From NCBI GenBank assembly GCA_005656395.1, contig SRSI01000029.1:1-64000 (forward strand): a DNA stretch of 64,000 nucleotides, written 5' to 3'. Positions 47,292 to 58,509 of this stretch are shown one piece after another. Origin of the DNA: Strongyloides papillosus (taxonomy: Eukaryota > Nematoda > Chromadorea > Rhabditida > Strongyloididae). The notes under the pieces are model-generated. The model had not been told where the DNA came from, searched no databases, and saw only the letters and a list, made by a program, of their open reading frames with translations. Made by a program: the position numbers and the translations under genes. Numbering within the stretch: position 1 is the stretch's first letter; each line of letters opens with the position of its first letter.

Positions 47292-47457
47292 TAATTTCTA
47301 TTATTTTTGTTTTTTTGTCACTATCTATGCTTAATATTTGAAGAATCATAAAAATAAGGTTTAGAAAACATATTGAATAAATACATTGAAATGTATATTT
47401 ATTTTTTTTCTACTATAAAAAAGGTAAAAATGTTTAAAAAGTATCATACTTTTAATA

Positions 47458-48929
47458 ATGACAGTTTTAAGTCAAGTATTGCTTGCTCTTCTATGCCTTC
47501 ACATCGTTGCTGGATTTGGAGGTGTAAGTCAAAGTTTCTTTTTAGTTTATACTTTATCTTTTTAATTCAGTTAACTCGCTTGAGAATCCAACAAGAGACC
47601 CGTGAAGAATTGAGTGAAGGTAGTAAAAAAAGTTTCGATGAACATCAAAAAGCTATGGAGCAGTTAGTTAAGTTAAGTAGTCAAATTCATGGTGTTAAAC
47701 CACCAAAAGATGACGATAAGTTTGAAATGGGTCCGATGGAAAATCCAAGTATGTACCAAGGTGATATGATTTTAAATAAGCATCAAGCTGAATATTTACT
47801 TGATGAAGCTAAAATGAGATTAGAAGCAAAACAAGCTAATAAAACTGGACCCGAAGCTGAAAAAGAAATTGTAGACAAACTTAAAAAAAACAGAGCATTC
47901 AGAAAAAATGCACCTACTAAATGGCAGTTCCCAATTCCTTATTATATTGACGGTCATGTACAACATGCTGTTGTCGACAATGCTATAAAAGGCATTGAAA
48001 AAGAAACATGTATTAGATTTCAAAAAAGTCAGTCATTTAAAGGCAGACATGGTTTAAGAATTTTCCCGGGTCGAGGTTGTTATTCAAACATAGGACCAAT
48101 TTCCGCAGATAACGTACAAGACGTTAGTATTGGCCAAGGTTGTGAATGGAATGGTATTGTTCAACATGAGGTCTCCCATGCATTAGGTCTTTTCCACGAA
48201 CAATCAAGACCAGATAGAGATGATTATATTAATATTAATCTTAATAATGTCGCTCCAAATCAAAGACATAATTATGATAAAACAACTTTAGCAGAAAGTG
48301 AATCATTTGGAATTCCATACGATTATGGTTCAACAATGCAATATGATAAAAAATCTTTTAGTGCTAATGGACAATTGACTATGATTCCAAAGAATCCATT
48401 ATATTTAAATACAATTGGACAATTTGATAAGTTGCAATTTAACGATGTTAAATTACTTAATACTGTTTACTGTCAAGATAAGTGCAAAGGTGGTATTAGG
48501 TGCAGCAATGGAGGCTATGAAGACCCCAACAGATGCGGGCAATGTAAGTGCCCTTTTATGTTAGGAGGACCAACTTGTTCAGAAGTTGCTAAAAATCCAC
48601 CAAATTGTGGTCAAGGAAATTCTTTGGAAGCAACACCTCAAGAAAAGTCACTTGATATAGTTGGAGGTAAAAGATGTGTTTATGAAATTAAAGGCAATGG
48701 CAAAAAAGTTCAAATTCGCATTGAAGTAGGTAATTTCTATCCCTCAGAACGTTGTCTACCAGAAATGGCCCTTCAAGTCAAATATTATAAAGACAAAACT
48801 CTTGTCGGTCCAACGTTTTGTGGTAGAATTAATAATCAGGTTCTTACTAGTGAAGATGATCGAATACTTCTTAATTATGTTGGAACAATGGGTTCTCACA
48901 TGTTAAAATTGAAATATAAAACAGTATAA
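47458..48929 (+). CDS. Astacin metalloprotease 4 of the array
   Basis: Exons 47458-47523 and 47571-48929 (47-nt intron), 474 residues. The signal peptide exon reads MTVLSQVLLALLCLHIVAGF. An apparent longer ORF from 47373 reads exon 1 in the wrong frame and through the intron, and should be ignored. Zinc site HEVSHALGLFHEQSRPDRDD, Met-turn STMQY, prodomain switch YQGDM, EGF CKGGIRCSNGG...CPFMLGG, CUB to KLKYKTV. The EGF block is almost identical to that of astacin 3, while the catalytic domain is closer to astacin 5, which suggests patchy gene conversion. Confidence 0.93.
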
Positions 48930-49690
48930 TGTTATAATTATATTATTGACTAAAAGCTTTATATTAAAATAAGACTAATTTTTCAAAAAATAAAAAGAAT
49001 TTAAATCAGTTTTTTATCTTTATTTTACTAACACATTTTGATAATTTTAAATTTATTAAGCTAGTGAATATTGTGTTTATTTAAAATTAAAAACTTTTAG
49101 TTTTTTTTAAGATATCTTTTACAGTATAAAAAAATATTAATATCTATATTTATTCATGCTTTATTGTTAGATTGATAAGAATAATAGAAAATTTTACTTA
49201 TCTTTTGGTAGAAAGAAACAAAATTTCTTGCAAGTAAAAGATTTTATATCTTCAGTAAAGTAAATGCCATAAACTCAGTCAAATAATACTTAAAATAATA
49301 TTACACAAAAAATTATATTTTAATTTTAAACCAAGAAATATTGAATCAATTGAAATTTTAAATAGTCCAACTCATGATTATTTATAGTTATAATGTGTTT
49401 TATGTTTATTTATTTACAATAAATTTAAAAATGTTTAGTTACCAGAAATATTTCTCCTATAAGAATCATTTTTAAATTAACAAAAAGTAAAGGCATTACC
49501 GATTTCTTTTCTGCATTCAATAGAAAATTATGTTATTGATACTTTTTAAAAGACTGTTAAAATATTAAACTTTTTTTATGTGATACCAAAAACAACACAT
49601 CAGAATTTACTTAATATTTGATCAACAATTTTAAAAATAGAAAAATTTTAAAAATCAATATTGAAATTTGTTAAATTCAATAAAAAAATT
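48930..49690. other. Intergenic between astacins 4 and 5
   Basis: AT-rich, with strong similarity to the spacer before astacin 4 in its right half (from about 49540). No gene or transposon ends found. Confidence 0.5.
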
Positions 49691-49774
49691 CTACAATAAA
49701 TCTATTTTTATTTCACTTCAAACACAATATTCTAAATTATAACACTTGTCAAAACATAATAATGTTCAAAATAT
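49691..49774 (+). promoter_or_regulatory. Conserved upstream block of astacin 5
   Basis: Close match to the blocks of astacins 3 and 4 (CACAATATTCTAAATTATAA, then CACTTGTCAAAACATAATAA), 243 bp before the ATG at 49939. Confidence 0.5.
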
Positions 49775-49938
49775 TATCATTTTTGTTGTTTTATGTGACT
49801 ATCTAAGCTTAATATTTGAAGAATTAGAAAATTAAGGATTTAAAAACATATTGAATAAATACATTGAAATGTATATTTGCTACTTTTGTCTACTATAAAA
49901 AGAGTGAAAAATGTTTAAAAAGTATCATACTTTTAATA

Positions 49939-51413
49939 ATGACAGTTTTAAGTCAAGTATTGCTTGCTCTACTATGCCTTCACATCGTTGCTGGATTTGG
50001 AGGTGTAAGTCGAAGTTTTTTTTTAATTTATACTTTATCTTTTTAATTCAGTTAACTCGCTTGAGAATCCAACAAGAAACCCGTAAGGATATGAGTAAAG
50101 ATGGTAAGAAGCATTTCGACAAACATCAAAAAGCTATGGAGCAGTTAGTTAAGTTAAGTAGTCAAATTCATGGTGTTAAACCACCAAAAGATGACGATAA
50201 ATTTGATATGGGTCCAATGTCAAATCCAAGTATGTACCAAGGTGATATGATTTTAAATAAACATCAAGCTGGCTATTTACTTTCTGAAGCTAAAATGAAA
50301 TTAGAAGCAAAACAAGCTAATAAAACTGGACCCGAGGCTGAAAAAGAAATTGTCGATAAGCTCAAAAAAAATAGAGCATATAAGAAAGATTCACCTTTCA
50401 AATGGAAGTTCCCAATTCCTTACTATATTGATGGTCCTATACCACAAGGTGTTGTTGATAATGCTTTTAAGAATATGGAAAGAGAAACATGTCTTACATT
50501 CCAGAAAAGTAGACCATTTAATGACAGACAAGGTTTAAGACTTTTCCCAGGCCAAGGTTGCTATTCATACATTGGACCAATTTCAACTAACAAACCACAA
50601 GACGTTAGTATTGGCCATGGTTGTGAATGGAATGGTATTATTCAACATGAAGTCTCCCATGCATTAGGTCTTTTCCATGAACAATCAAGACCAGACAGAG
50701 ACAATTATCTTGATATTGCTCTTCAGAATGTCGCTCCAAATCAAAGACATAATTATGATAAATCTTCTATTGCAGAAACTGAAACATTTGGAATTCCATA
50801 CGATTATGGCTCTCACATGCAATATGATAAAAAATCGTTTAGTGCTAATGGACAATTGACTATGATTCCAAAGAATAGATTATATTTGAACACAATTGGA
50901 CAATTTGATAAAATGCAATTTAATGATGTTAAATTACTTAATTCTATTTATTGTTCAAATATTTGTAAAGGTGGTATTAGGTGCAGCAATGGAGGCTATG
51001 AAGACCCAAAAAGATGCGGTACTTGTAGGTGCCCGAGCATGTTAGGAGGCCCAACTTGTGCCGATCTTGCTAAAAATCCACCAGAATGTGGTCAGGGAGA
51101 TACTATGATAGCAACATCCCAAGTGAAATCATTTAGCATAAAAGGAGTTAAAAACTGTGTCTTCCTAATTCAAGCTGAAAATAATAAAAAAGTTAGAATC
51201 AACATCGACCAAGGATATTTTAACACTACAGAACGTTGTTTCCCAGGAATTGCTCTTCAAATCAAATACAATATTGATAAGACTATTACTGGTCCAACAT
51301 TCTGTGGTACAGTTCAAAACCAAGGCCTTGTTAGTGAGGGAAGTCAAATGCTTGTTAATTATGTTGGAACTATTCCTCAACATATGTTGACATTCAGATA
51401 CATGTCAACATAA
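49939..51413 (+). CDS. Astacin metalloprotease 5 of the array
   Basis: Exons 49939-50004 and 50052-51413 (47-nt intron), 475 residues. The signal exon is identical in protein to astacin 4, pointing to a recent duplication or conversion. Zinc site HEVSHALGLFHEQSRPDRDN, Met-turn SHMQY, prodomain switch YQGDM. The EGF differs (CGTCRCPSMLGGPTC) and the CUB C-terminus is the most diverged (HMLTFRYMST). The 3' flank is unrelated to that of the other four genes, marking the right edge of the array. The ORFs seen in other frames are shadows. Confidence 0.93.
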
Positions 51414-52866
51414 ATTCATTTTACTTGTTTTAACGATTACAGTTATATATTTATATTAAATATATTTCTTTTTACAATTAAACGAATTCTATTTTTCATG
51501 CTGTTTTTTACCACAATTCTAACAAGTAATTTTGAAGTCACTATTATTGTAAGTAATAGTTTTTTTATTTGTTAATAAAACAAGATTTGGTATTCAAATA
51601 TTTAACTCAAGTAAATATCTTTATTTACGAGTTTGACAAAACAATAAATAAAAATATTGAAAATAATCTTTTGATTTATTTTTATACACTTAATCATAAC
51701 TTTTATATAATTGTTGTGTTAAAATAATGTATTATCAAGAATGAGTAATAATGATTTGTTTATATCTCTGTATAGTATAATATTATTATATTAATAAACT
51801 GTTATATCATATTTTTGAACTATAAAAAAACAATGAGCAATTTTACAACTAATATGTTTAAATAAAGTTATTAAAATGATTCAAAGTTGTAGTATTCGAT
51901 ATAAAAAATGCTAAATTACTTTTGTAAATGCGAATATACTCGAGTTGTATTTTTTTATTCAATTGAATTTTCATTTTTAAAAACGATATTTAATAGAATC
52001 ACAATACCTATATGTCAAAATTATTTTCGAAATTTTCAAAAGAATCAGAGATTTTATAACTATTTTTTACCCATTTTATTATGCTCATCTGGTATCATAT
52101 AATATTATATAAATTTAATTGTGTTAACTATCGTTAAATGACGTTATACTGTTAAAAAATGTTTATGTTAATAAAAAAATATGTATAATAATTAAATTCC
52201 ACAATCAAAAATTTTACTAAAACTGTTAAGTATTGTTATTTTAAATTTGTGTTCTCATTTAATTTTATAGATGAATTAGCATTAATGAATTTTAAACCTT
52301 TTTTATAAAAGATATATAAAATATACTAACAAATTGAAAACATAAAACATTAATATCATAAAGCTCTTCATATTTCAATTACTTTCGGCATTTGGCTTTT
52401 GTTTATATATCTGTAATTCTTTCATTATTACATGATACTCTTTTATCTTTAATCATAAAAAGTTAGCGAATGGACCAATCATGATTTGTTTTGTTTTATT
52501 CCTCATACAAGTGGCTAGAAAAGATAACTTCAAAAGTGTTTAATATTTCAAAATTAAGATACCAAAAAAATGTTATTTAAATTTATCTCTTTAACATTTA
52601 ACCGCTATCATACACATATTTAGTGATGTATAACTCTATTGTCATAAATTTTGATCAAAAGTATGCAGCTGCATTGGGACAAAAAGTAATGAAAAGGAAA
52701 TAATCAACTATATTCTCTTTCAATGAATGAATTATAAGTAATAAAAGAAAATGTCATAACTATGTAGATATTTCTAAGATATCTATCTTTGGTACATTTT
52801 TATTTTACTGATCTTTTAACACCTAAAATTATTTCCTAGTTTATATATGTACAATTTTTCATTTGG
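51414..52866. other. Intergenic between astacin array and SOX gene
   Basis: About 1.45 kb of AT-rich DNA. A 64-codon ORF at 51908-52102 lacks splice context and any recognised domain. Presumably holds the SOX promoter. Confidence 0.45.
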
Positions 52867-53562
52867 ATGATGGAACAAGAAGATAATGAAAATATTTGTT
52901 CATCACTTCAATTTCCATTAAATCACCCTCAAGGATGCCGTTGTGATGATTGCAAAAGAATTAGACGTGAAAGTAAATTTTCTTTTACTTTACTGTTACT
53001 AAATTTATTTTTAGTTAATAAAAGAAGAGTCCGAAGACCTATGAATGCTTTTATGTTATGGTCAAAAAAGCATCGAAGTACAACAGCAGCAATGAATCCG
53101 GGTGTATTAAATTCTGAATTATCAAGAATACTCGGTATCCAATGGAAACAATTACCAGAATTTGAAAAACAAAAATACATTATAGAGGCTGAAAGAATCC
53201 GTGAAGAACACTATAGAAAGTATCCAGATTTCAAGTATACTAAGGAACCTGTTAAGACTAAAAGAACACAATACAAGCAACAAGATTGGCAGCATCAAAC
53301 ACTAAATTATAGATATCAATCTTCAGTTGAAGATAACACTCCATTCTTCTATAGTATGTCTCAACAATTAATTGACATGTATATAACAAAAGATGAAGCA
53401 AAATACCTAAAGGATAATGCAGAACAAGAATTTTCTTATATGTTCCTACAGATAATTTGCGTCAAGAATTTGGTTGGTGATAAATCAAACAAAAATCTCC
53501 TGCATTTTTTAATTAGTTTAAGGCATTGTATTTTAATTTATTTAATAATATATACAATATAA
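52867..53562 (+). CDS. Divergent SOX-type HMG-box transcription factor
   Basis: Sequence-specific DNA-bending factor. The uninterrupted reading from 52867 hides a 42-nt intron (52973-53014, GTAAAT...TTTTTAG) that is a multiple of three without stops. Spliced exons 52867-52972 and 53015-53562 give 217 residues, and the join reads RREINKRRVRRPMNAFML, the normal SOX entry, instead of an inserted hydrophobic stretch. The HMG box (about 40-113) has RPMNAFMLWSKKHR, SELSRILGIQWKQLP and HYRKYPDFKYTKEP; the SOX-type RPMNAFM start and the YPDFKY end are clear. A Cys-rich N-terminus (GCRCDDCKRI) might bind metal. The last 35 residues are hydrophobic and odd; one base over, the frame reads YVPTDNLRQEFGW and stop, so the true C-terminus is uncertain. 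Which SOX subgroup cannot be decided. Confidence 0.8.
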   Translation: MMEQEDNENICSSLQFPLNHPQGCRCDDCKRIRRESKFSFTLLLLNLFLVNKRRVRRPMNAFMLWSKKHRSTTAAMNPGVLNSELSRILGIQWKQLPEFEKQKYIIEAERIREEHYRKYPDFKYTKEPVKTKRTQYKQQDWQHQTLNYRYQSSVEDNTPFFYSMSQQLIDMYITKDEAKYLKDNAEQEFSYMFLQIICVKNLVGDKSNKNLLHFLISLRHCILIYLIIYTI

Positions 53563-56004
53563 ACATTTAATACTATAGTTGATATATAGACATTTTTGAG
53601 TCAACAAATATTTCACTTCTTCTACATGTCACATACTTCTTTCAATTGTTCTAACATGCAATAACATAGAATTTAAACATACACTGATCACTATCTACAT
53701 TTTTACATACTCTCTCAATTTGTTATTTTCTACAGCAACACTGTTAGTGTATTTCGAGACACATAGTATTTTTCATTGCCATATTTTTTTATTTAAAACT
53801 CTTCCTTTTTTTGCAAATAAATTACTTACTTCCCCTTCTTAATATATATTTTTATATTCTTACACAATCTGTCTGAAAACACAAAATTTTAATGCCATAA
53901 AACAAAATTATAACTTTGTCTGTAGTTTTCAGAACTTCAATGTAAAACATTTACCATTTGAAGCAAAGTGTAGTACTACAAATATACTATTGCATCAAAA
54001 TTGTCCAAAATCTTTATTTACAAGGATTTCTATTTACAATTTTCAATGCGTCAATTTAATATTGAAATAAACTTACATTAATTTTGTAGGAGTCAAGAAA
54101 AAAAAATAAAAAATCCCCTTTAAATTCTCCATTATTTGATATAAAATGCGGTAATCCAATTTCACCTAAGTAACATAAAACATATATTTATTTGAATAAG
54201 CTTCATTCCAAGGCTTTTATTCTCTAGTATACACTTTATCTATCACCCATATTGTATTAACACATTATAACATTGTTTGATAAAGGCAGAGTAGTCATTA
54301 TATACACTATTTTTTCATAATTAATAAAACATTATTTCTTTTTTTCTTGCTTGTTAAATTTTTTATTTTTAATATGTATTTTTTTTGTTATTTTTTCATT
54401 TTTATTAAAAATTTGTCTGTCAACCCTATTCCCTCGATTAATGTTATAACTGCTAAACAACACCCCACTAATCGTTAAATATGCATCAGCTGACGTCATG
54501 GTACATTCAAATCTTTTAAAATATTATTATTTATATTTCATGTGTGCAACGTTCAATTAAATGAAACTTTATTTTAAGGGCCCATACTTTACGGTTTTAG
54601 CTTAAATTCCTTCGCTTTTTTTTAATTTTTTGAATCTCAACATATATTTAATACCATTATTGAGCAATGTACCAAATTTAAAAAAAATTAAAGTTAGAAA
54701 AGTAGGTTAACATTTGTTTTTAGTACAACCAACATTATTACTTTTGCTTTATTTGAAGATGATAAAAGCATTTTCTTTTTTTACGGTAAATATGTGGTTG
54801 TTACTGTGTAAGTTGATTATCAAAAATTGATTATTTAATCAATTTTTTCCTTATTTAATCATCACTGCTTAATTAAATATAACTTTGGCCATATTTAAGC
54901 AAAAAATGAACATTGCAAAAAATAATTATTTTAATACAACGAATTAAATCTAAATATGATGATTTATCCCTATTTACTGTACAATTAGTCTTTGTAGCTA
55001 TAATAAAAGCTTATTAAGTTCATTAACGAGGGGACCTTTAAGCTAAAATTATCCTTCAATTATTTTTTACTTTCTCTGTGTTTTACTTGTTTTAATTAGT
55101 TAAAGCGTCATATTAATATGGCTTATCATACCTCAGCTTAATGTTGGGCTTGTTTTTAACCAACAAAAGACTATTGTCATAAACAACATCAATAATTTAC
55201 TAGAACAATATTTTTTTTCACTCACATTTGCACGATAATGAAAATATTTTTGTTATGTGTTCATCGACATTTATTAAATTTATTCATTGCGCTTTAAATA
55301 CTGTTATTATTTGATGGTGTTTGATGCTCCATTTAAAAAGTCGTAATGAATTTTATATATGCATAGTTGAGAAAATATACTTCATATTGTTAGATATGAA
55401 ATGATATATAGTTACTTTGTTTATCTTTAAATATTGGCTTTTTTAATATCAAGTAATATTTAAGAGGAGAATCAATTTTTAGTTTGTTGTGTTTAATCTC
55501 ACTCGGCATCATTTTTAATTTTATTTTATTGTCTATATCATACCGTTTTTTTACTTTTGTTTTTTGCATTTAGGGTGTGGCCTTTTGTATCTTATATTCA
55601 ATTAGGAAAAATGATAACATTTATTTAAATTTACAGGGTACTTAAACACTTTCTATTTTTGTATATTTTATTTATTATCCAAGATTTGTTTTTATTAATA
55701 GATTGGTTCCATCATACATAACAGCACTTGTTGTTTATTTCTATTTTCTTGCATGTAGAAGCCTAATTGTTTTTTATTTAATACGTATCACATACCTCTG
55801 ATCTTATGATTAATTATGTAGTATGCTTCTCCACGACACACCGTAGTTTTCGTTGCAGGAGTATATAATTTTTATCGTTCCAATTTCCACGTCTTCTTTT
55901 TCTTTGCATTTTTAACGGAGGTTCTTTTCAGACTTCGTAACACGAACAGAGTTTCCTTCCTAAACATTTTTAGAAGGTCTTTGTTGGTTGTCGTTATACT
56001 ATAT
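53563..56004. other. Large intergenic/regulatory region upstream of pab-1
   Basis: About 2.4 kb without ORFs, T- and C-richer than other spacers. It contains a CRE-like palindrome (54491-54498) next to an E-box. Probably the promoter and upstream control region of pab-1 and the 3' region of the SOX gene. Confidence 0.45.
54487..54498. promoter_or_regulatory. CRE palindrome TGACGTCA overlapping an E-box
   Basis: CAGCTG (54487-54492) runs into TGACGTCA (54491-54498), the consensus for CREB/ATF bZIP factors. It is unusual in such AT-rich DNA, but it lies 1.7 kb before the pab-1 start, so relevance is unproven. Confidence 0.4.
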
Positions 56005-56052
56005 TAAAAAAATCTAAAAAAAACAAAAAAAATCTAAAAAATCAAAAAAAAA
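56005..56052 (+). promoter_or_regulatory. Oligo(A) tract in the pab-1 5' leader, likely autoregulatory site
   Basis: Five A runs separated by TCT, C and TC (TTAAAAAAATCTAAAAAAAA and onward), 130-180 bp before the pab-1 ATG. They lie just upstream of a leader intron (56081-56174). PABP mRNAs in other eukaryotes carry A-rich leader sequences that PABP binds to repress its own translation; position and content fit that model here. Confidence 0.6.
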
Positions 56053-56080
56053 TTTATTAGATTCAATTTGAATTGAAAGG

Positions 56081-56174
56081 GTAAGTTTATTTTATCGTGT
56101 AAAAAACTAACCTTCGTACTCTATATATTGTTTACACGTCACCATCCATATTTAAATTAACTTTTCCATTTTAG
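56081..56174 (+). other. Probable 5' UTR intron (or trans-splice acceptor) of pab-1
   Basis: GTAAGTTTATTTT at 56081 and TTCCATTTTAG ending at 56174, nine bases before the ATG at 56183. At 94 nt it is longer than most introns in the window. If the acceptor is used for spliced-leader trans-splicing instead, the oligo(A) tract would be removed from the mRNA. Confidence 0.55.
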
Positions 56175-56182
56175 TTAGAATC

Positions 56183-58229
56183 ATGTCTGTTGCTACACAA
56201 ATTCCTGAACAAAATACTCAAGCCAAAGTTGCTCAAACTGGTGCTTCTGGAAATGGAACAGCCAATGGAGCTGTTGCTGGCACTAACAACAATACTTCAA
56301 ATGGTAACGCTGGACAACGTTCTTACCAATCCGCTTCCCTTTATGTTGGAGATCTTCATCCTGATGTTTCTGAGTCTGTACTCTTCTCTCAATTCAGTAC
56401 AGCTGGAACTGTTATCTCCATTCGTGTTTGTCGTGACACCGTCACCCGTAATTCTCTTGGATATGCTTACGTCAACTTTGAAAAGATTGAGGATGCTGAA
56501 ATGGCTTTGGATACCATGAATTTCGAACCACTCATGGGAAGACCAATGAGAATTATGTGGTCACAACGTGATCCATCTCTCCGCCGCTCCGGAGCTGGAA
56601 ATGTTTTCATCAAAAACATGGATAAATCAATTGACACCAAATCTATCTATGATACATTCTCTATGTTTGGAAACATCCTTTCTTGCAAGGTAGCTACTGA
56701 TGAGAACGGTGTCTCATTGGGATACGGATTTATTCACTTTGAAACTGAAGAATCTGCCCAAAAGGCTATTGATCGTGTCAATGGTATGCTTTTGGACGGA
56801 AAGAAAGTCTACGTTGGAAAGTTTATCCAACGTGATCTTCGCAAAAAGGATAACTCTTCAGACCAGAAAAACTTCACCAATGTTTATGTCAAGAATTTCG
56901 ATGACAAGATTGATGATGATTCTTTAATGAAGATGTTCTCCAAGTTTGGCGAAATTACTTCTGCTGTCGTCATGAAGACCGACGATGGAAAATCCAAAGG
57001 ATTCGGTTTTGTTTGCTTCAAAGATGCTGAATCAGCTTCTAAAGCTGTTGCTGAGATGAATGATAGTGTTGTTCCTAATTCAGACAAAAAACTTTATGTT
57101 GGATGTGCTCAAAAGAAGAATGATAGATTACATGAGTTAAAACAAAAACATGAAATGCAAAAAAGAGAACGTCTTGCCAAGTTTGAGGGTGTCAATTTGT
57201 ATGTTAAGAACTTAGATGATACCGTCACTGATGAACAACTCCGTCAACAATTTGAAGGATTCGGTACCATTACCTCAGCCAAAATCATGAGAGATGAACA
57301 AGATCGTTCTAAAGGATTTGGTTTTGTTTGCTACGAGTCTCGCTCTGATGCCACAAAGGCAGTAACTGAAATGAACGGTAAAATGTTTGGATCAAAGCCA
57401 CTTTATGTTGCTCTTGCTCAAAGAAAAGAAGAGAGAAAGGCTCAATTGGCTACTCAATACTTAAGAACATTCCCTTACAATAGAATGAATGCTCAAATTC
57501 CACCAGTTTATGGTAACCACCATCCAGGAGGTTTTTATCTTAATGCTCCAATGCAAAATGGACGTGGACACTTTGGACCCTCAGGTGTCAATGCAGGACA
57601 AGTTAGAAATAATGCTCCAAGGTGGAATAATTACCAAAATGCTGGAGGATTCAATGGAAACCCACAAAATTATCCAATGCAAGGAAATTATCAAAATCAA
57701 AATGTAAGAGGAAATCGTCCACAAGGTGGAGGTCAAAATGCACCACGTCAATATAACCAACGCATGCAAAGATCTAACATGCCACAACAACCTATGGTTC
57801 GTGGACCTGCAGTTAACCCTCCAATGCAAGGAAAACAAAATATGCATCCAAATTATTATGGTATGCAACAACGTCCAGCCAACCAACCTATGGCACAGAT
57901 GCAACAAGAAATCTATCAAAGTGGTCCTCAAGAACCATTAACTGCTTACACCTTATCTAAGGCTTCTGTTCAAGTAAGTTTATTATTTATTTTATTTTTT
58001 ATATTAATTATTATTATTATAGGAACAAAAACAAATGATTGGAGAAAGAATTTATCCATTAGTTGCTAAGAACTGCAAGGATTCTGATGTTGGTAAGATC
58101 ACCGGTATGATGTTAGAAATGGATAACTCCGAATTATTAATGATGTTGGATAATGAGGAACTTCTCCAAGCCAAGGTAGCTGAGGCCGCTAATGTCCTCA
58201 ACAATGCTGCTAAAGCTGGAAATCACTAA
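56183..58229 (+). CDS. pab-1: Cytoplasmic polyadenylate-binding protein
   Basis: Binds mRNA poly(A) tails, contacts eIF4G and controls translation and deadenylation. Exons 56183-57973 and 58023-58229 (49-nt phase-0 intron) give 665 residues. Four RRMs: about 50-125 ([17 protein letters not shown]), 137-212 ([17 protein letters not shown]), 229-305 ([17 protein letters not shown]) and 332-407 ([17 protein letters not shown]). A Gln/Asn/Gly/Met/Pro-rich linker (about 430-575) follows. The C-terminal MLLE/PABC domain (about 585-655, [30 protein letters not shown]) is split by the intron. The unspliced reading ends in a false hydrophobic tail. Codon use is the most GC-rich in the window, as expected for high expression. 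It converges on the guanylate cyclase gene. Confidence 0.97.
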
Positions 58230-58509
58230 AAATACCTAATTTTGTTATATTGTGCACATATTTGTCATTACATTGCGAATTGTGTGGAGTGCATGTTCCT
58301 TGGAATTTTGTACTACCGTTGTTGTTGTTAAATGAATATTTTTTCATTTATAAGTTTTATATATTTATCTTTTTATTTAAAACAACACAAAAATTATTAA
58401 TTTCCAATGTAAATATTTATTCAAGTATGCTAAATTGAAAAAAGAATATTATGTCTTTTTCTATTTTATAATAATATTGTATTTGAAAGAACATTTAAGT
58501 ATACTTTTT

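Noticed and set aside
47373..47570. Longer N-terminus for astacin 4 (and likewise from 49911 for astacin 5)
   Set aside because: It reads the signal-peptide exon in the wrong frame and through the intron. The proper ATG plus splice gives a signal peptide identical to the paralogues.
51908..52102. 64-codon ORF after the astacin array
   Set aside because: Composition is that of translated AT-rich spacer; no homology recognised.
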